Program-made: the position numbers and the translations under genes
Shown: positions 1 through 12,944 of the stretch, piece after piece
Numbering within the stretch: the stretch's first letter is position 1
How the letters are laid out: the number at the start of each line of letters is the position of its first letter
Notes under the pieces: model-generated
Database searches by the model: none
What the model saw: only the letters and a program-made list of their open reading frames with translations
What the model was told of the DNA's origin: nothing
Assembly: GCA_014529385.2 (NCBI GenBank)
Contig: CM043967.1
Location: 86,479,278 to 86,543,277 of the forward strand
Length of the DNA stretch: 64,000 nucleotides
DNA from: Adiantum capillus-veneris
Taxonomy: Eukaryota > Streptophyta > Polypodiopsida > Polypodiales > Pteridaceae
Reading direction: 5' to 3'

Positions 1-72
1 AAAGAGAGTGTAGAGATCAATAATTAGTGATTAGAGCTTTATTTTCTTTCTTCTCTACCTAAGAACTCATTT

Positions 73-220
73 GTGTGTATTTGCGTAGGGTGAGGAGGTG
101 TAGGTTGCAGGAGGGAGGAAAGTGTGTATTTGCGCAAGGTGAGAAGGTGTAGGTTGCAGGAGGGAGGAAAGTGTGTGTATTTGGGCAGGGTGAGGAGGTG
201 AAAGTCGAAGGGGTAGGAAA
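73..220. repeat. Minisatellite, about three copies of a 49-51 bp unit
   Basis: The block starting GTGTGTATTTG recurs at 73, 122 and 173, so the unit is 49-51 bp. The first two copies are nearly identical and the third diverges in its second half. The unit contains the purine-rich string GGTTGCAGGAGGGAGG. Open frames across it are low-complexity and not genes. Confidence 0.85.
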
Positions 221-2105
221 GGGCGAGAAGAGGAGGAGGCAAGAGGAGCAAGGTAGGAGGGGGCACACAGGCTGAGGATGAAGGAAGACTGAGCAGAAGG
301 TAAGGAGCATGGAGGTGCTCACGATGGGGCCGTTTAGGGACTGCATTGCAGTGTTGTCCCCACCAGTGGTGATGGCCAGGGGAAGCGAACCTTAGTTTTG
401 ACTTAATGGAGGAGAGAATCTCAAAAACTAAGTAATGGAATTTTTAATAACATGAGCTAGTAGGCATAAGTAATCATGTGTAGGGGTATCAAATTGTGGA
501 AATTACCATGTAAACCATAAGTTTTTAGAAGATGTCCATCGCCTGACAGGAGATATGAGCGAGCAAAGTGTGCAAGGATGGGAGATACAAGCGAGAAAAG
601 TTGCAACTTCAGCCAATTGGGAAGCAGTAGAAGGGATGTGTTGAGTGAGTAAATTGAAAAATGGCAGGAGGGGAGGTGGGGTGGGTGCCTTCAAAACCAC
701 AAAAGGAGGTATCCAAGTGGAGGGCATAGACAACAACAATGCCAATGAAGAGGCATTGCTCATGCTTTCTTTTTTTAATAAATGGATGCAGTGCACAACA
801 AAGCATCCATTAGGCACTGCCCAAGAGCGGTTTAGAGGATCTATCTTTGAGTTAAACTATACGGGTTTGAGTCTTGATACCACTCTTTTTACTTAGTAAT
901 AAGGAATTATGAGGCCTTGAACAACACAAAAAGAAATATCAAGAGATTAGTTCTCAATAATTTGAAAGAGAGCCATAAAAGTAGGGAGACCTTGTTGATT
1001 TTTATTTATAAATGTTGATAGAAAACGAAATATTCCTTAGTTGAGGATACCTACGAATGAGGGCGACAGGTGGGTAGTTGGAACTCGAGACTTTGGTGCC
1101 AGCTTCACTCAAACATAGTGAGGCCCTTGTGCAGGATGTCAAGAATACGCAAGGTTGGGGGGGGGGGGGTGTTCCACCCCTCGTAGGGCTCAAGGAAGTA
1201 GGGGAGGGGAATAAAACCCTTTACCTACTTGAGGTGAGCATTGTAGAGCTGCTTGGTAGAACGAGGGTTATGCAAGCCATTCAAAAATGTTACTTTGGAT
1301 CTCTTGCATTTGAATTTCATAGCTATTTTAAAATCCAGAATCTCGATTTCAAGGAACCTTCAACCTTAGGAGGAATCTCATGAGTAAGGGAAAGTGGTTA
1401 AAAATTCTATAAATTGAAAAACATATGAGCCAATAATTATTTCTATTGTATTGATTGGACTTACCTTTTCATGCCATACTAGTATGTAACCCGCGTGTTA
1501 CTGCGGCCAAAGAGACATTGCATGGATAGGGCTATCTTCTCTGCCAAATGGAACACTTTCCATACTCTCTTTCTACATGTATAGTCTAATGCATTTCTAA
1601 AAGTGACACATGACACAATCGCATGATAGATTCATGACACAAACTCTTGATAGATTTCTTAGTGATGCATGACACAACCTCTCTTGATAGATTCATGACC
1701 TTTGGGGGGGGGGGGGGGGGGGGGGGGGGGTTCAATAATCATGTGAGTGCAACAAAAGGGGTTATAAAATTTCTTTTTTTCTCACATTTTCACATACAAA
1801 AGGGTACCATAAAATAGAATTGGGAAAAAAATTACAGATGGAATACAAAAAGGGTGTATTTTATTTGTCAAAAATTCATAGATGAGGAGTTTTATAAATA
1901 GTCCTTGAACGCATGCGATAAATAGAATTTATACATAGTGACCCTCTTGAGCTCATGACAGAACCTCTTGATAGATTTCTAAAAGTGATGCAAGACACAA
2001 CCTCTTTGATAAATTCTAACAAACATGAATATATGTAAGAGGTTGCAAATTCTTCTTTGATACCAAGCTTGAAGATTCTCATAGACATTATTTTTTGTGA
2101 GCTAT
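221..2105. other. Gene-free stretch
   Basis: No convincing gene. It holds a 13-G run (1157-1169), a 27-G run (listed separately) and a loosely repeated phrase (CTTGATAGATT...ATGACACAACC) near 1590-1700 and 1960-2010. Open frames here are short and lack recognisable domains. Confidence 0.6.
1704..1730. repeat. 27-bp poly(G) homopolymer
   Basis: An uninterrupted G run. Such runs are prone to G-quadruplex formation and to sequencing or assembly length error. Confidence 0.9.
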
Positions 2106-2201
2106 TAGCTTTTATTCAACAAACTCAGGAGTGTTCTACTTCTAGAGAGAGAGAGAGAGTTAGCCTTTTTTCAACAAACTTAGGAGTGCTCTACTTCTAT
2201 T

Positions 2202-2260
<59 letters not shown>
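2106..2260. repeat. 55-bp duplication followed by (TG)n(AG)n
   Basis: The phrase TAGC...CAACAAACT.AGGAGTG.TCTACTTCTA occurs at 2106 and again at 2161. The first copy ends in a short (AG)n and the second runs into (TG)n at 2201-2226 and (AG)n at 2227-2260. Confidence 0.85.
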
Positions 2261-2262
<2 letters not shown>

Positions 2263-4159
2263 CCTTTTGGTCTATTTTAGTTTATAAATGCTACCAAGCT
2301 TGATTATACATATCAAATAAGTTAGCATGGTGTGAAGAATTGAAAAGCTAAGAGAAGTCAATGTAATCATAAAACTTTGTTTGGGAATGGAGTGGGTTCT
2401 AGAATTGGTTTCAACAATGGGAACACAATTAAATTCAATGTCTCTGCTCCACTCTCTTACATGTTTTTATCCTCAGGGAGGTCACCTAAGAAAAATGTTA
2501 GCCATCATGTGAGCTCAATAGAAGGGTATTTAAAGCTCTTGAAACTTACAGAAATATATATACAGAAGGATAGTAACTTTTTAAAATTGAAAAAGACTTA
2601 CAAATTTTAAAAGAAAATGGTACATCATAATCCTTAAAAAATTCACAGATAAGGGGTTTTACAAACATGTTTTGAACGCACGTGATATGGTAGTTTACAC
2701 AAAGCAAACCCCTCGAGTTTCTATACTTGCATTTTTCTTGTGAGCGAGACATGGTAGTAGTGCACATCATAACCTACTATATAGTAGGAAGGACGTCTTC
2801 CCCTTGGTCTACCTAGGGTAGACAAATGTATTGCCAAGTGGAGAAGTAAGTTTTAAAATATAAAGGCTCATAAATGCTACAATGTGTAAATATTTTCATC
2901 TCTAAGAGTGGAGTCGTGAAAAGATTAGGGCTCATAGTTTTGAGATCATCTCCAATGTTGTAGGAGGTATTCAAGTGATGAGTTGGATTTCTTTTAATAT
3001 CAAGAACGTGATTGACCCTTCCATCTATGTTTCTCTAAAGATACCTCACTCACTTGCTTGCATCTCTATCTATGTTTTGTGCACAAGTATGATAATAGTA
3101 GTGTACATCATCACCTAATCGCAATAATGTATAAGGAGGTTAGTACTATAAGGTTCACACGATTTGCTCATGTACACTTATGCACCATGTTTACCTTAGA
3201 ATGTGATAAAAATGAGGCAAACTAAGGTCTCTTAGTTGTTTATTTTTGTAGGAATACTGGCCATTATGCTAAAATGAAGGACGTGTTACAAAATTGAGGC
3301 TATGACCTAAAATCATGCATGTCATTAATCTCTCTATCCCTCTCTCCCCAAATTACAAAAGCATGTTCCTCTTTGAGAGAGAAAACTATATTCAACCATT
3401 TACATGCTTGAGCCTATTCCCTTACGCAGAATCTATACCTTACAAACCATTTGGCTTAGCTCCCACTCCCTTAAATGTGAGACCGGGTGCATTGAGGTAG
3501 TGTAGGACAACCTCGTTTTGTATGCATATTATGTCTTTTGATAATTTGAGAGTATGAGCATCTTACCCTAGTTGAGTGCTTATCTTTGATCACATAAACT
3601 TGCTTTTCTCACATTTTAGCCAAGATCGTGAGAAACTTCATGGATTCAATTTGCCAGTTGATGTGATTACATGTATAGTAGATGGGAACATATGTTCACC
3701 ATACATGCACCTAACTTGCAGTGGGTGTATCATTGAACTTGGAGCACATGAGTAAAGTATAGAGCAATGGATAGATATGAATAAACCCAGTCTTTGATAA
3801 AATTAAGCAATTATCAATGAGGCATTACTTGGATCCCTGTGGCTTTTTACTCGCATACTTTGTAGGTCATTTTTTTGCCACTTTGGTCCATTTTCTGCTC
3901 ATCCTTTCTTTGACAACCATGGCGTATGTTGGTACATGCACCCCTTTGGAACACATCCATGCTTAGTAGCCCATCTAGATCGCCCATGTTCTTGTTGGTC
4001 CTAATTTCACACACACACTACCAATAGTTGATTACTCCCCTTGCTATTGCAATTGGATCTTCTCTGCAGGCTATGCCGAAGGTCGGCCACACTCGGTAGC
4101 CCATCTGGTTCGGTTTCTTCTCGCTATCTCTATTCATCATGCATGATATAGTATGAAAT

Positions 4160-4164
<5 letters not shown>
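2261..4164. other. Gene-free stretch
   Basis: AT-rich DNA in which I see no gene, RNA or transposon ends. Open frames are all under 80 codons and have no recognisable domain. Confidence 0.5.

Positions 4165-4228
<64 letters not shown>
4165..4228. repeat. (CA)n microsatellite
   Basis: Perfect CA dinucleotide array of about 32 units. Confidence 0.97.
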
Positions 4229-4230
<2 letters not shown>

Positions 4231-4400
4231 TGCTATTGCAGTTTGCAGATTGACGGGATATGCTCTTCTCTCTTCTCTCTTTGCTTGCAGGTCCGTGTTG
4301 GGGTTTATTTGTGTGAGTTAATCCCATGCTCATCAATTTTCGCTACCAATCTTCTTCGATTGTTATCTTTCTTTGTGTATTTTGCTCTACGCTTGTGTAT

Positions 4401-4534
<134 letters not shown>

Positions 4535-4557
4535 GCACCCGTATGTGATGCCACACC

Positions 4558-4690
4558 TTTGCTGGTGTGCCTCTTGGCATGGTATCGGCTTGCTTAGAAG
4601 AGAAACTTATCTTGGCATGGTCTCAACTTTGCTGGTGTCCCTCTTGGCATGGTCTGGACTTGTCTACATGTGAAACTTATATGCTAGCTT
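4558..4690. repeat. 70-bp imperfect tandem duplication
   Basis: TTTGCTGGTGTNCCTCTTGG starts at 4558 and 4628, and GAAACTTAT follows in both units. It sits between two CA arrays. Confidence 0.75.
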
Positions 4691-4798
4691 TTTGACTGCA
4701 TAGTGTATGTTCTACAATCCACAAGTTGGAGGGATCAATGACAAAAAATTTGAGCAGCAAGACCACTTGGGAGTTGAGATATATGGGAGCATGAAGCG

Positions 4799-4799
<1 letters not shown>

Positions 4800-4850
<51 letters not shown>
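4800..4850. repeat. (AC)n microsatellite
   Basis: Perfect AC array of about 25 units. Confidence 0.97.
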
Positions 4851-4852
<2 letters not shown>

Positions 4853-6257
4853 CATGATTTCGCCCACATTCGGCACGTGCTTTGCTGGACATACCAACAA
4901 ACTCTCAAACTTGCAAATTCATCCTAGGATGGCAACCACCCCAAACAATCAGGTAGGCTCTAAGGCCTACTGGGATATTTGACTAATTTTGATTCAACCG
5001 ATTTGGAAAAATAGAAATGTTGAATTCTTTCATTGTCAGATGCAGTGAATTTGTGGCTTATGATGACAATGGTATAGATAACATAGGAACATGAAATTTT
5101 CTTACCTTTTTAAGACAGTGATTACAGAATATTGGATAATGAAGTGAAAAGATAATGATCTGGCTTATTTGAGCATAGAGTTGGTGTTATGATTAAGGTT
5201 TTTTTAAAATCTTAGTAAACAAACAGGATGCTAGTGAAATTTTTATGGAATTGCCCTCGTTGACTCATTAAAAGGCGGTGAATTGATTTCACGATTGATG
5301 AAAATTCTCAGTGTTTTTATCAGGATTGTAGCTGGTTTGGATGTCTTCTAATCCCTCCCCCTTACTGGATACTTGGTGATGGTTGTTCTTGGTACAAAAC
5401 TATAATGAACAAATGTAGTTTCCAATTCGCAGTTAATATGCACATCAAATTTGACACTTTTATATGATACAACACTTTGGGTTTTTGTTTAAATTAAATC
5501 TTGGGATTGGTTGTGAGTACATAACATGTAGTAAATTGGTGTGTGTAATGAATTTTTATAGTCCTTTGTTGAAATACAAACAAGATGCTACCAGACTTTT
5601 ATCAAGATGGTTATACAAGCTAATAACATGCGAATTATCGCTAGTTTTGATACATTACATACATGTTTTTCAACAAAGCCGTAAACCTTCCGTGGAGGGT
5701 CTTGTGGAGCGATGGCATGAGCCGAGTTTTTGAAAAATTAATCAAATTATAGTGGAGATGCTGCCCGATTTTTCATCAAGTGGTCTACAATAATTGCTAA
5801 CCCAAAAATACATAAGTCTTTGCATCGTATATAGGGGTAGACACCAACATCATTTCTTTGGGGAAACTCAGTGAATACTGGGATACATATGACTCTACAC
5901 TCATAGGTTATCTTACCTTAAAGTTTAACTTAATGCTCAATCATGAGGGTAAGCTGTAAATGAATGTTTTTGTATGGATGCAGGTAACAACTGGATCCTT
6001 CTCCTTGTAGGTGTAGTGGAGTCTCATCCCAAAGGACGAACACAGAGAAAAAATCCTATTTTGTAATGGCCAAAGACCAAAGTTTGAATCTAGATGAATA
6101 TATTGGCTAGTAGATGCAGTTTGATATATTGACAAAAGTGGGACAAGATTTTATGTACAAATTGTGTACACACTTTTATGTTATGATAAGGTACTATTAT
6201 TTAATGTTTTATTTAATGCAATTGTCTAAGGATGGCTCAGATATGAAGGGATTTTCA
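4851..6257. other. Gene-free stretch
   Basis: No supported gene. One copy of a dispersed repeat lies at 5680-5790 and is listed separately. Confidence 0.5.
5680..5790 (+). repeat. Dispersed ~110-bp repeat, copy 1
   Basis: It contains AAACCTTCCGTGGAGGGTCT, then GATGGCATGAG, TTTGAAAAATTAAT and GTGGAGATGCTGCCC. Related blocks lie at 12845-12913 (continuing at 21003 after the CACTA insertion) and at 21565-21665. The family is not identified. It is useful as an empty-site comparison for the CACTA element. Confidence 0.6.
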
Positions 6258-6307
6258 AACACAAACACACACACTCGCACACACTCACACTCACACTCAG
6301 ACATTAT

Positions 6308-6351
<44 letters not shown>
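6258..6351. repeat. Imperfect and perfect CA repeats
   Basis: A variant tract mixing CACACA with CACTCG and CACTCA (6258-6300) is followed by a perfect (CA)n at about 6312-6351. Confidence 0.9.
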
Positions 6352-6356
<5 letters not shown>

Positions 6357-7079
6357 TATGAATCTAGCGTGAAATGCATGCCTTAAATGCTAGGCATGCC
6401 CGTCATATGCAATCTTGGTCTTACTCACTCTGGCCCCATACATGCATTCGTGATCACAGACATTTACAACTTGGAAGCTAACCGTTGTTCTTCGGACCAC
6501 TCGATACAACAGATGCAGGAAGTTGCAATCGATGGCCATATAGCATAGTCTCGACCTCATCAAGCTAAATGGTGTTAGAAGATTCTCTAAATACTTCACT
6601 TACTATCCAGTTGACTGTTCTATCGACAACAACAGGACAGGTAGGTGCACTTGCACCTACTCAATAAAACCTTGGTTGATTTTGAGATTTTTAAACAAGA
6701 ATTAAATTGGACCTAGAAACAGTGCTTTCTAATAATATGTATTGGAGAACAATGAATAGGGTAAGTGTTTTGCATTCAGACTAAAACACACTAGAATGAA
6801 TTGACAAGAAAACTTGAGTTCTACTATGTATAGAAAGTTTTAGTTTTTCGGTTCAAATGAACTCCTCATCTCAAATCTGTTTTCTAATTGTCTTTTTGAT
6901 TTATAATTGACCATGTCTACATATGAGGATATTGTGATATGTGACCTTGAGTAATAGAGATAACTGAAATTTACTAAGAAGTGTTGACGAAATTGATTAA
7001 GGGCATGAAACATGTTTGTGTTGTGTGCATCTGATAGGGCAATATATCAGATGTCTTTTCAAATCTAGAAAATGATTTT
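6352..7079. other. Gene-free stretch left of the copia element
   Basis: Nothing recognisable. Its last five bases (7075-7079, ATTTT) are the left target-site duplication of the copia element. Confidence 0.5.
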
Positions 7080-7308
7080 TGTTGGAATTAGGGTTGCAGA
7101 GAAACAAACACGGCTTGGAAAAGACGAAGGAAGCTCAAGGCACACAACTGAGAGTATGTTACTTAGTGTGCAATGGAAAGATAGATAGCCCTAGAATGAA
7201 TGGGCATATATACAATGTACGGGGGGAAAAACATCCTAAAAAGGGAAAAAAATGCCCCGGCGGTCCTAGTGTGTTCACACACATCACTACCACATGTATA
7301 TGGTAACA
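7080..7308 (-). repeat. 3' LTR of the copia element
   Basis: 229 bp, direct repeat of 11975-12202. On the minus strand it starts TGTTACCATA and ends CCAACA. The run TCCCCCCGGG just inside it (7311-7320), read on the minus strand, is a polypurine tract (GGGGGGA), which fixes the orientation. Confidence 0.95.
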
Positions 7309-7310
7309 AA

Positions 7311-7320
7311 TCCCCCCGGG
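7311..7320 (-). promoter_or_regulatory. Polypurine tract of the copia element
   Basis: The minus strand reads CCCGGGGGGA two bases before the 3' LTR. This is the expected plus-strand primer site for reverse transcription. Confidence 0.7.
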
Positions 7321-7329
7321 AGTGATGCG

Positions 7330-10300
7330 GTGAACGAGAGCTGGCACATGAGTAAAGGGAAGTGCCATGCCCTGAGGACATGATGATGAGTCCACAAAGG
7401 GGAGGAAGCCCAAAGCTTTGCAGAAAGCTTCAAACTTCTCACAAGACAATGCCTTTGCGAAAAGATCTGCAAGGTTGTCCTGTGTTGGCACATAAGCCAA
7501 GCTGATCTTTCCTGCTGAGAGCCTCTATCTGACATAATGGTAATGCACCTCAATGTGCTTTGTGAGAGCATGAAAAACTAGGTTCTTCACAAATGCCAAT
7601 GCGCTCTGATTGTTAGTGTAGATAGTTCTGGCAGTGTCCTGTCCAACACCAAAACCAGCCATAAGGCATCTGAGCCATACACACTCAACCATAGCTATGA
7701 AGACTGCCCTGTACTCAGCTTCACAACTCCAAGTGGCCACAGTAGGTTGCTTCTTGCTCAACCATGATATACATGAACTGCCAAGCAGGAAACAAAAACT
7801 ACTTGTGGACACTCGCGTGTCAAGACAACCAACCCAATCTGAGTCCGAAAAAGCATGTAAGTCTGGCGGCAATGATCCCCCCTTGGGATAAAACAAGACA
7901 AGATGTAAAGGCCGCTAAGGTAGCGGAAAATACTCTTGATAGCCTGCCAATGCTTAGACCCTGGGCTATGCATAAATCTGCTAACTTGTGAGACTGCAAA
8001 CTGAATAATTGGCCTCGTGTTGCATACATAAATGAGGCATCCAACAGCATTTTGGTAAAGAGTGACATCAGCAGTATCACCAACGTCATGAAGACTCAAT
8101 TTGTAACCTGTTTCCATGGGAGTGGCAATAGGTTTGCAATCCTCAAGTCCAAACTTACATAGCAAGGTATCTTTTCTGACACAAGGAAATACCACCATCA
8201 CACTGCTTAAATTGTATACCCAAGTAATGATGCAACAACCCCAAATCTTTCATCTTGAAAGTAGCATTCAAATCAGCCTTAAATTCAGCAATATGTGTCT
8301 TATTTGGTCCAGCGATCAGCAAATCATCTACATAAAGAACCACAATGAGACGTGCATCACCCTCATGCTTTACATACAATGTGCTTTCTATTGGACTATT
8401 ATGAAAGCCTCGTTTGACCAAATGAGTGAAAAATTTCTCATACCAAGCACGAGGAGATTGCTTCAACCCATGCAAAGCCTTCTTACATCTGCACACTTGT
8501 CCTCTTGTCCTTTCATGACAAAACCGTGAGGCTGTGTTACATAAACTTCCTCAAATATGTCACCATACAAGAAAGCAGTAACAATGTCTGATTGATGTAC
8601 AATCCAACCAAAATGAGCTATCAATGCACATAGAAAACGAATAGTAGTCATACGACAAGTGGGAGCAAATGTTTCTTCATAATCTATGCCTTTTTGTTGT
8701 GCATAGCCTTTTGCAACAAGTTGAGCCTTATGGCAATCAACCTCACCATCCAACTTGCATTTCAACTTGTAAACCCACTTTGTACCAATGGCCTTTTTGC
8801 TAGGAGGCAAATCACATAAAGTCCATGTGTCATTTTCTATAAGTGAATCATATTCTGATTGCATGGCATCCATCCAATTTTTTGAATTCTGTGCTTCATC
8901 AAAAGAGAGAGGTTCATCAACATCATGTAAGCTATACACAACCAAAGCATAACAATCCGATGCATAAGATGCATGGCGAGAGCCTGAACGAGTATGACTA
9001 GACAAAGGTGCATCCAATTTACTATCACGCAATGTATGCACCAACCATTTTGGCATACCTCTAGCGTGCTCATTTTCAGCCCCTTTCCTCATCAAGTACA
9101 TCATGTACATCTGCATCAGTAATAGGCTGATCTATAACATTTTCAAAAACCCCCATAGGCTGTACATTTGCCTCATTGGAATTTACATTCAAACTTCCAC
9201 CATTGAAAAGAGGCAACAAAGTGTCATAAATTTCCTGTGAGCTTACATTACTGTCTCTAGCACATGACACCAAGGGCTAAACAAAATCTTCCACAAACAC
9301 TACATCCCGTGAAACTAGAATACGCTTTGTTTGCGGATGATACAATCTATAACCTTTGCTTTCAACATTATAACCAACAAAAATACATTTGACAGCCTTA
9401 TCATCCAATTTTTTGTGATGTGTTTGTGGCACCAAAGCATATGCCAAACAGCCAAAAACACGCATGTGCTCAATAGAAGGCTTTCTATCATGCCATGCTT
9501 CATATGGAGTAATAGACTGCAAAGCTTTTGTAGGACACCTATTAAGTACATAAGTGGCACACATGATGACCTCAAGCCAAAAAGAACGCGGCAAATCTTG
9601 ACTTTTGACCATACATCGTGCCATTTTTGTAAGTGACCTGTTTTTCCTCTCAGTTACACCATTTTGCTGAGGCGTATAAGGCACTGTACATTGGTGTTTT
9701 ACCACGACTAGCCAGAAATGCATTAAATTCATGAGAGATATACTCCCCCTCGATCAGAATGGAGGGTGCCCATATTACATTTTGAGACATTTTCAGCCAT
9801 AGCCAAAAAAAATTTGAAGCACATAAAAACTTTAGACTTCGCTTTAAGCGGAAATACCCATGCATGCCTGTAGTAATCATCGACGAAAGTCACGAAGTAC
9901 ACATAATTTCCAAGGACGAAGTTTGCATGGGCCCACAAACATCACTATGCACAAGCTGCTACCTGCATGTGGACCTAACTGAACCATCCTTTGGAAACTT
10001 AGAATGCTGCATTTTGCCCAAAATACAGCCTTCACAAACATGTTTGACAGGTGCTTCAAGAGGCAGCAAAGAAGCAACGATAACAGATTTTTGCAAATGC
10101 AGCAAATTGGCAAAATTCAGATGCCCAAAACGTGCATGCCACAGTTTTGCATCTGGAACAGTCCTTGAATATGCAACTGCATTTGCAAAATTTTGTCCAC
10201 ACTTGTCATACAAAGTGAGCTTATATAGCCCATGGCACAAAAGGCCAGATGCAACAATTTCATCACCAAAACTGAGATCATGAACTGTACACCTATCATT

Positions 10301-10740
10301 TACAAATTTGACTACAAGTCCAAGTCTAGCACGTGAAGATACAGACAAAAGATTCTTCTTGATCCCAGGTACATAAAGTGCATCAACAAGTGTAAAAGAA
10401 CTTCCATTTGTAGTAGTGCGCACAATCTTTCCAACTCCCTGAACCGGATAAGAGGCATTGTTGGCAGAAGTGACTGAATTCCCATGAGGGACAGACTCAA
10501 GAGAGGTGAACAATTCACGATGTGAGGTAATGTGGTTTGTAGCACCATTGTCGAAATACCACACATGTGAATCTATAGCAACTGACAAGCATGCATCATG
10601 GATAGCAGGATTGTAAGTGCACTCTTCACTAAAGACCCATTCTGCATTAACATCAGCATTACAATCTCCTTTTACAGGAGACTCAACAATGGCTGCTTTT
10701 GTAGTGGAACCACCCTGTTTCTTCTTAGCCTCTTTGGCCT
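7330..10740 (-). pseudogene. pol: Copia pol: protease, integrase, RT, RNase H (broken)
   Basis: Domains in order from 10740 down. The protease site is near 10547-10552 and reads D-N-G-A instead of the usual D-S/T-G-A. The integrase zinc domain has H-x4-H and C-x2-C (LWHARFGH, CEGC). The integrase core has HSDRGG and GVTERK as the second and third acidic residues. RT has the YVDD box at about 8323-8334 and the copia signature KALHGLKQSPRAW. RNase H has SDSDW and CEAEYRA, but the expected third aspartate is Asn (NNQS, codon at 7612-7614). The frame is broken near 9730, 9275, 8480, 7900 and 7510, so no functional polyprotein is possible. In copia elements these domains copy the RNA and insert the cDNA. 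Confidence 0.95.
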
Positions 10741-11619
10741 TCAACTTAGGACACTGCTTGATCAAGTGATCATTAGCTTTACAATAATGGCAACACATCT
10801 TCTTTTTGCCCTTACCACCAGAATTTCCAGATGAATTGCTACCAGCAGAAGCATTAGAAATAGAAGTTTTGCCACTCGCAACAGAACCATAAGAAGTGGT
10901 CGTATTGCTGCTACCACCCTTTCTTTGAGAAGCAATAAAAGCCTGTTCAATTGCATGCTGCCTAGTCCTAATTTTTTAGGAAAGTGACTCTTGCAACATC
11001 AATGTTTGACAACTTCAGGATTTCCTTGGGTCATCAGTCTCCAAGTACTAGCAAAAGTATGGTATGAATCTGGTAAGGCATAAAGAACAGCCTGCACAAG
11101 GGAACTGTTTGAAATGACTTTACCTACAAAAATAAGTTGCTCATTGATATCCTTGACACCAGCAAGGAAAGTGTCCATATCATCTTCCTCATGATAATCT
11201 TTGATTCCAGCTCTTTACGCAGCAAATCAATTTTAGCCTCATTGCGGCTTGCATAAAGACCTGCTAGAATATCCCAAGCTTGTTTTGTAGATTTCGCTGA
11301 ACAAATGTGAGGAGTAATGGTGCTTTATAGACAACGCAATCAACTCATGAGCTTGTGCATCCCAACGAGCTTGTTTTGCCGTAGGCGTCGTAGGCAAAAC
11401 AACTCTAACAGACGCAATCCTTGTAGCAAGACCTGCAACATCCTCAATATCGCCTACATCCTCAAAACCAAGACGTACATCAATGCCTTGCACAATATTC
11501 CAAATGCCCTTTCACACAAGAACATGTTGCATCATGTAAGCCCACATAGGGTAATTGTCCCCATCCAACCTGTCCTCAGCAACAAACATCTTGAACAGAT
11601 CTGTGTTGTCGTCAGCCAT
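10741..11619 (-). pseudogene. gag: Copia gag (broken)
   Basis: It begins with ATG at 11619 (MADDNTDLFKMFVAEDRLDG), which matches the usual copia Gag start with the L.G.NY..W motif. An in-frame TGA lies at 11512-11514 (GTG TGA AAG, probably CGA to TGA), and further frame changes follow before 10950. A CCHC zinc knuckle (C-x2-C-x4-H-x4-C, CHYCKANDHLIKQC) is readable at about 10752-10795. Gag would form the particle that packages element RNA. In copia, gag and pol are normally one ORF, so the split listed here is for convenience. Confidence 0.9.
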
Positions 11620-11960
11620 GGAAAATGTCTGCACCTGATGTGAAAATTGCTCAAAATGAGGAGAAACTGAGTGAGACTAGCACATGCTATATAACACAAC
11701 CCACAGTAGAATGTATAGGACTTGTTATGCAAAAAATGGCACTGACAAAAAATTTGCACTAAATGACGAAATTGCCTGTCCAGACCTGCCTGTAGTGCAA
11801 ACAGAGATCGAAATGAGCCTGAATCAGAAATCTGAGCAGATTAAGCTCTACAAGCTTACCCAAAAGTTTTGTCGACCTGCGAATGCTCTTACTAAAATCA
11901 GAGAAAGTGAGCAGGCGTGTGCTTGAGCTGCTGGCGACTAAGCCCGGGAGGACGCAACCT

Positions 11961-11972
11961 GCTCTGATACCA
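11961..11972 (-). promoter_or_regulatory. Primer-binding site, initiator tRNA-Met
   Basis: The minus strand reads TGGTATCAGAGC, two bases inside the 5' LTR. This matches the 3' end of plant initiator tRNA-Met, the standard copia primer. Confidence 0.95.
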
Positions 11973-11974
11973 AT

Positions 11975-12202
11975 TGTTGGAATTAGGGTTGTAGAGAAAC
12001 GCACACAGCTTGGAGAAGATGAAGGAAGCTCAAGGCACACAACTGAGAGTATGTTACTTACTGTGCAACGGAAAGATAGATAGCCCTAGAATGAATGGGT
12101 GTATATACAATGCACGGGGGAAAAAACCTCCTAAAGAGGGAAAAAATGCCCCGACGGTCCTAGTGTGTTCACACACATCACTACCACATGTATATGGTAA
12201 CA
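11975..12202 (-). repeat. 5' LTR of the copia element
   Basis: 228 bp, direct repeat of 7080-7308, adjacent to the primer-binding site and followed by the right ATTTT target duplication (12203-12207). Confidence 0.95.
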
Positions 12203-12207
12203 ATTTT

Positions 12208-12844
12208 GAGTCTTTCTACATATGAAAAAAATGACATTACTTATAGTCATCAGTTAAAAAATTGTTTGAGAGTTTAAACTCAAAATTTCCTTTCAAGATT
12301 GATATTAAACATAGGTTTTTGAATTCATTTTTTGTCTTGTTAGTACTTGGAAAATGAAAACGTTATTGAGAGTCTGCAAGGCCCTTGTGCAAGAAGATTT
12401 GGTTTTTACATTTGATCTAGCTAAGGCATTTGATTCATGATGTTTAGTGTAACATAGGTGATTATTTTGATCCCGAGCCTGGTGGGATATAAGACTCCAT
12501 ACAAATACTAGGTAATACAATAATTTTAGTATTACTAAATCAAAGACCTACTGGTTTGTAATGCTAACTCTTAACTTTCCACTACTGGGCAATCCCTTAC
12601 CCATACCTGAATAATCACTCTGACTGGTTTGTATTGATGTCTTTTAACTTTTCTTCTATGGTTTCTTCAACAGATTAGAACTATTATAACAAAAAACATA
12701 CTAAAATCTGGCCATTGCACTTTTGACGTCTGACAATGACAAAAAATAGTAGCAAGATAAACTTTGACACTTACGTAGAGGTAATGGATATATGTAGATT
12801 ATAGGAAAAGTTTTTTTTTAACTTTTGAATGGTTGCTAGAGCCT
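12208..12844. other. Gene-free stretch between copia and CACTA elements
   Basis: AT-rich, with no gene or RNA that I can support. Confidence 0.5.
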
Positions 12845-12913
12845 TAAACCTTATGTGAGGGTCTCAACAGAGATGGCAAAGGCTGAAAATTTGAAAATTA
12901 TTCATTGTACAAA
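12845..12913 (+). repeat. Dispersed ~110-bp repeat, copy 2 (left part)
   Basis: AACCTTATGTGAGGGTCTC...GAGATGGCA...TTTGAAAATT is related to 5680-5790 and 21565-21665. It is interrupted by the CACTA element and its continuation (GATGCGGCCCAAATTTTCA) is at 21001-21019. Confidence 0.65.
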
Positions 12914-12916
12914 GGA

Positions 12917-12930
12917 CACTACAAGAGGTT
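12917..12930 (+). repeat. Left terminal inverted repeat of CACTA element
   Basis: CACTACAAGAGGTT, preceded by the GGA target duplication. Confidence 0.96.
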
Positions 12931-12944
12931 CTTCATATTAGCGA

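Larger units (their letters stand above)
7080..12202 (-). mobile_element. Ty1/copia LTR retrotransposon, complete but inactive
   Basis: A 5.12-kb element with direct LTRs of 229 and 228 bp, each bounded by TGTTGG...GTAACA on the plus strand. It has a perfect 5-bp target-site duplication, ATTTT (7075-7079 and 12203-12207), a primer-binding site and a purine tract. It encodes gag-protease-integrase-RT-RNase H on the minus strand in the copia order (integrase before RT). By hand count the LTRs differ by about 15 substitutions and one indel (about 93% identical), so the insertion is not recent. Stops, frameshifts and lost catalytic residues make it non-autonomous. Confidence 0.97.

Noticed and set aside
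4018-4336. Cys-Val rich ORFs near 4.1-4.5 kb
   Set aside because: Translations of CA and CT microsatellites.
7634-7891. Plus-strand ORFs opposite the copia pol gene
   Set aside because: Antisense shadows of RNase H and RT coding sequence, as the minus-strand motifs (YVDD, SDSDW) are clear.
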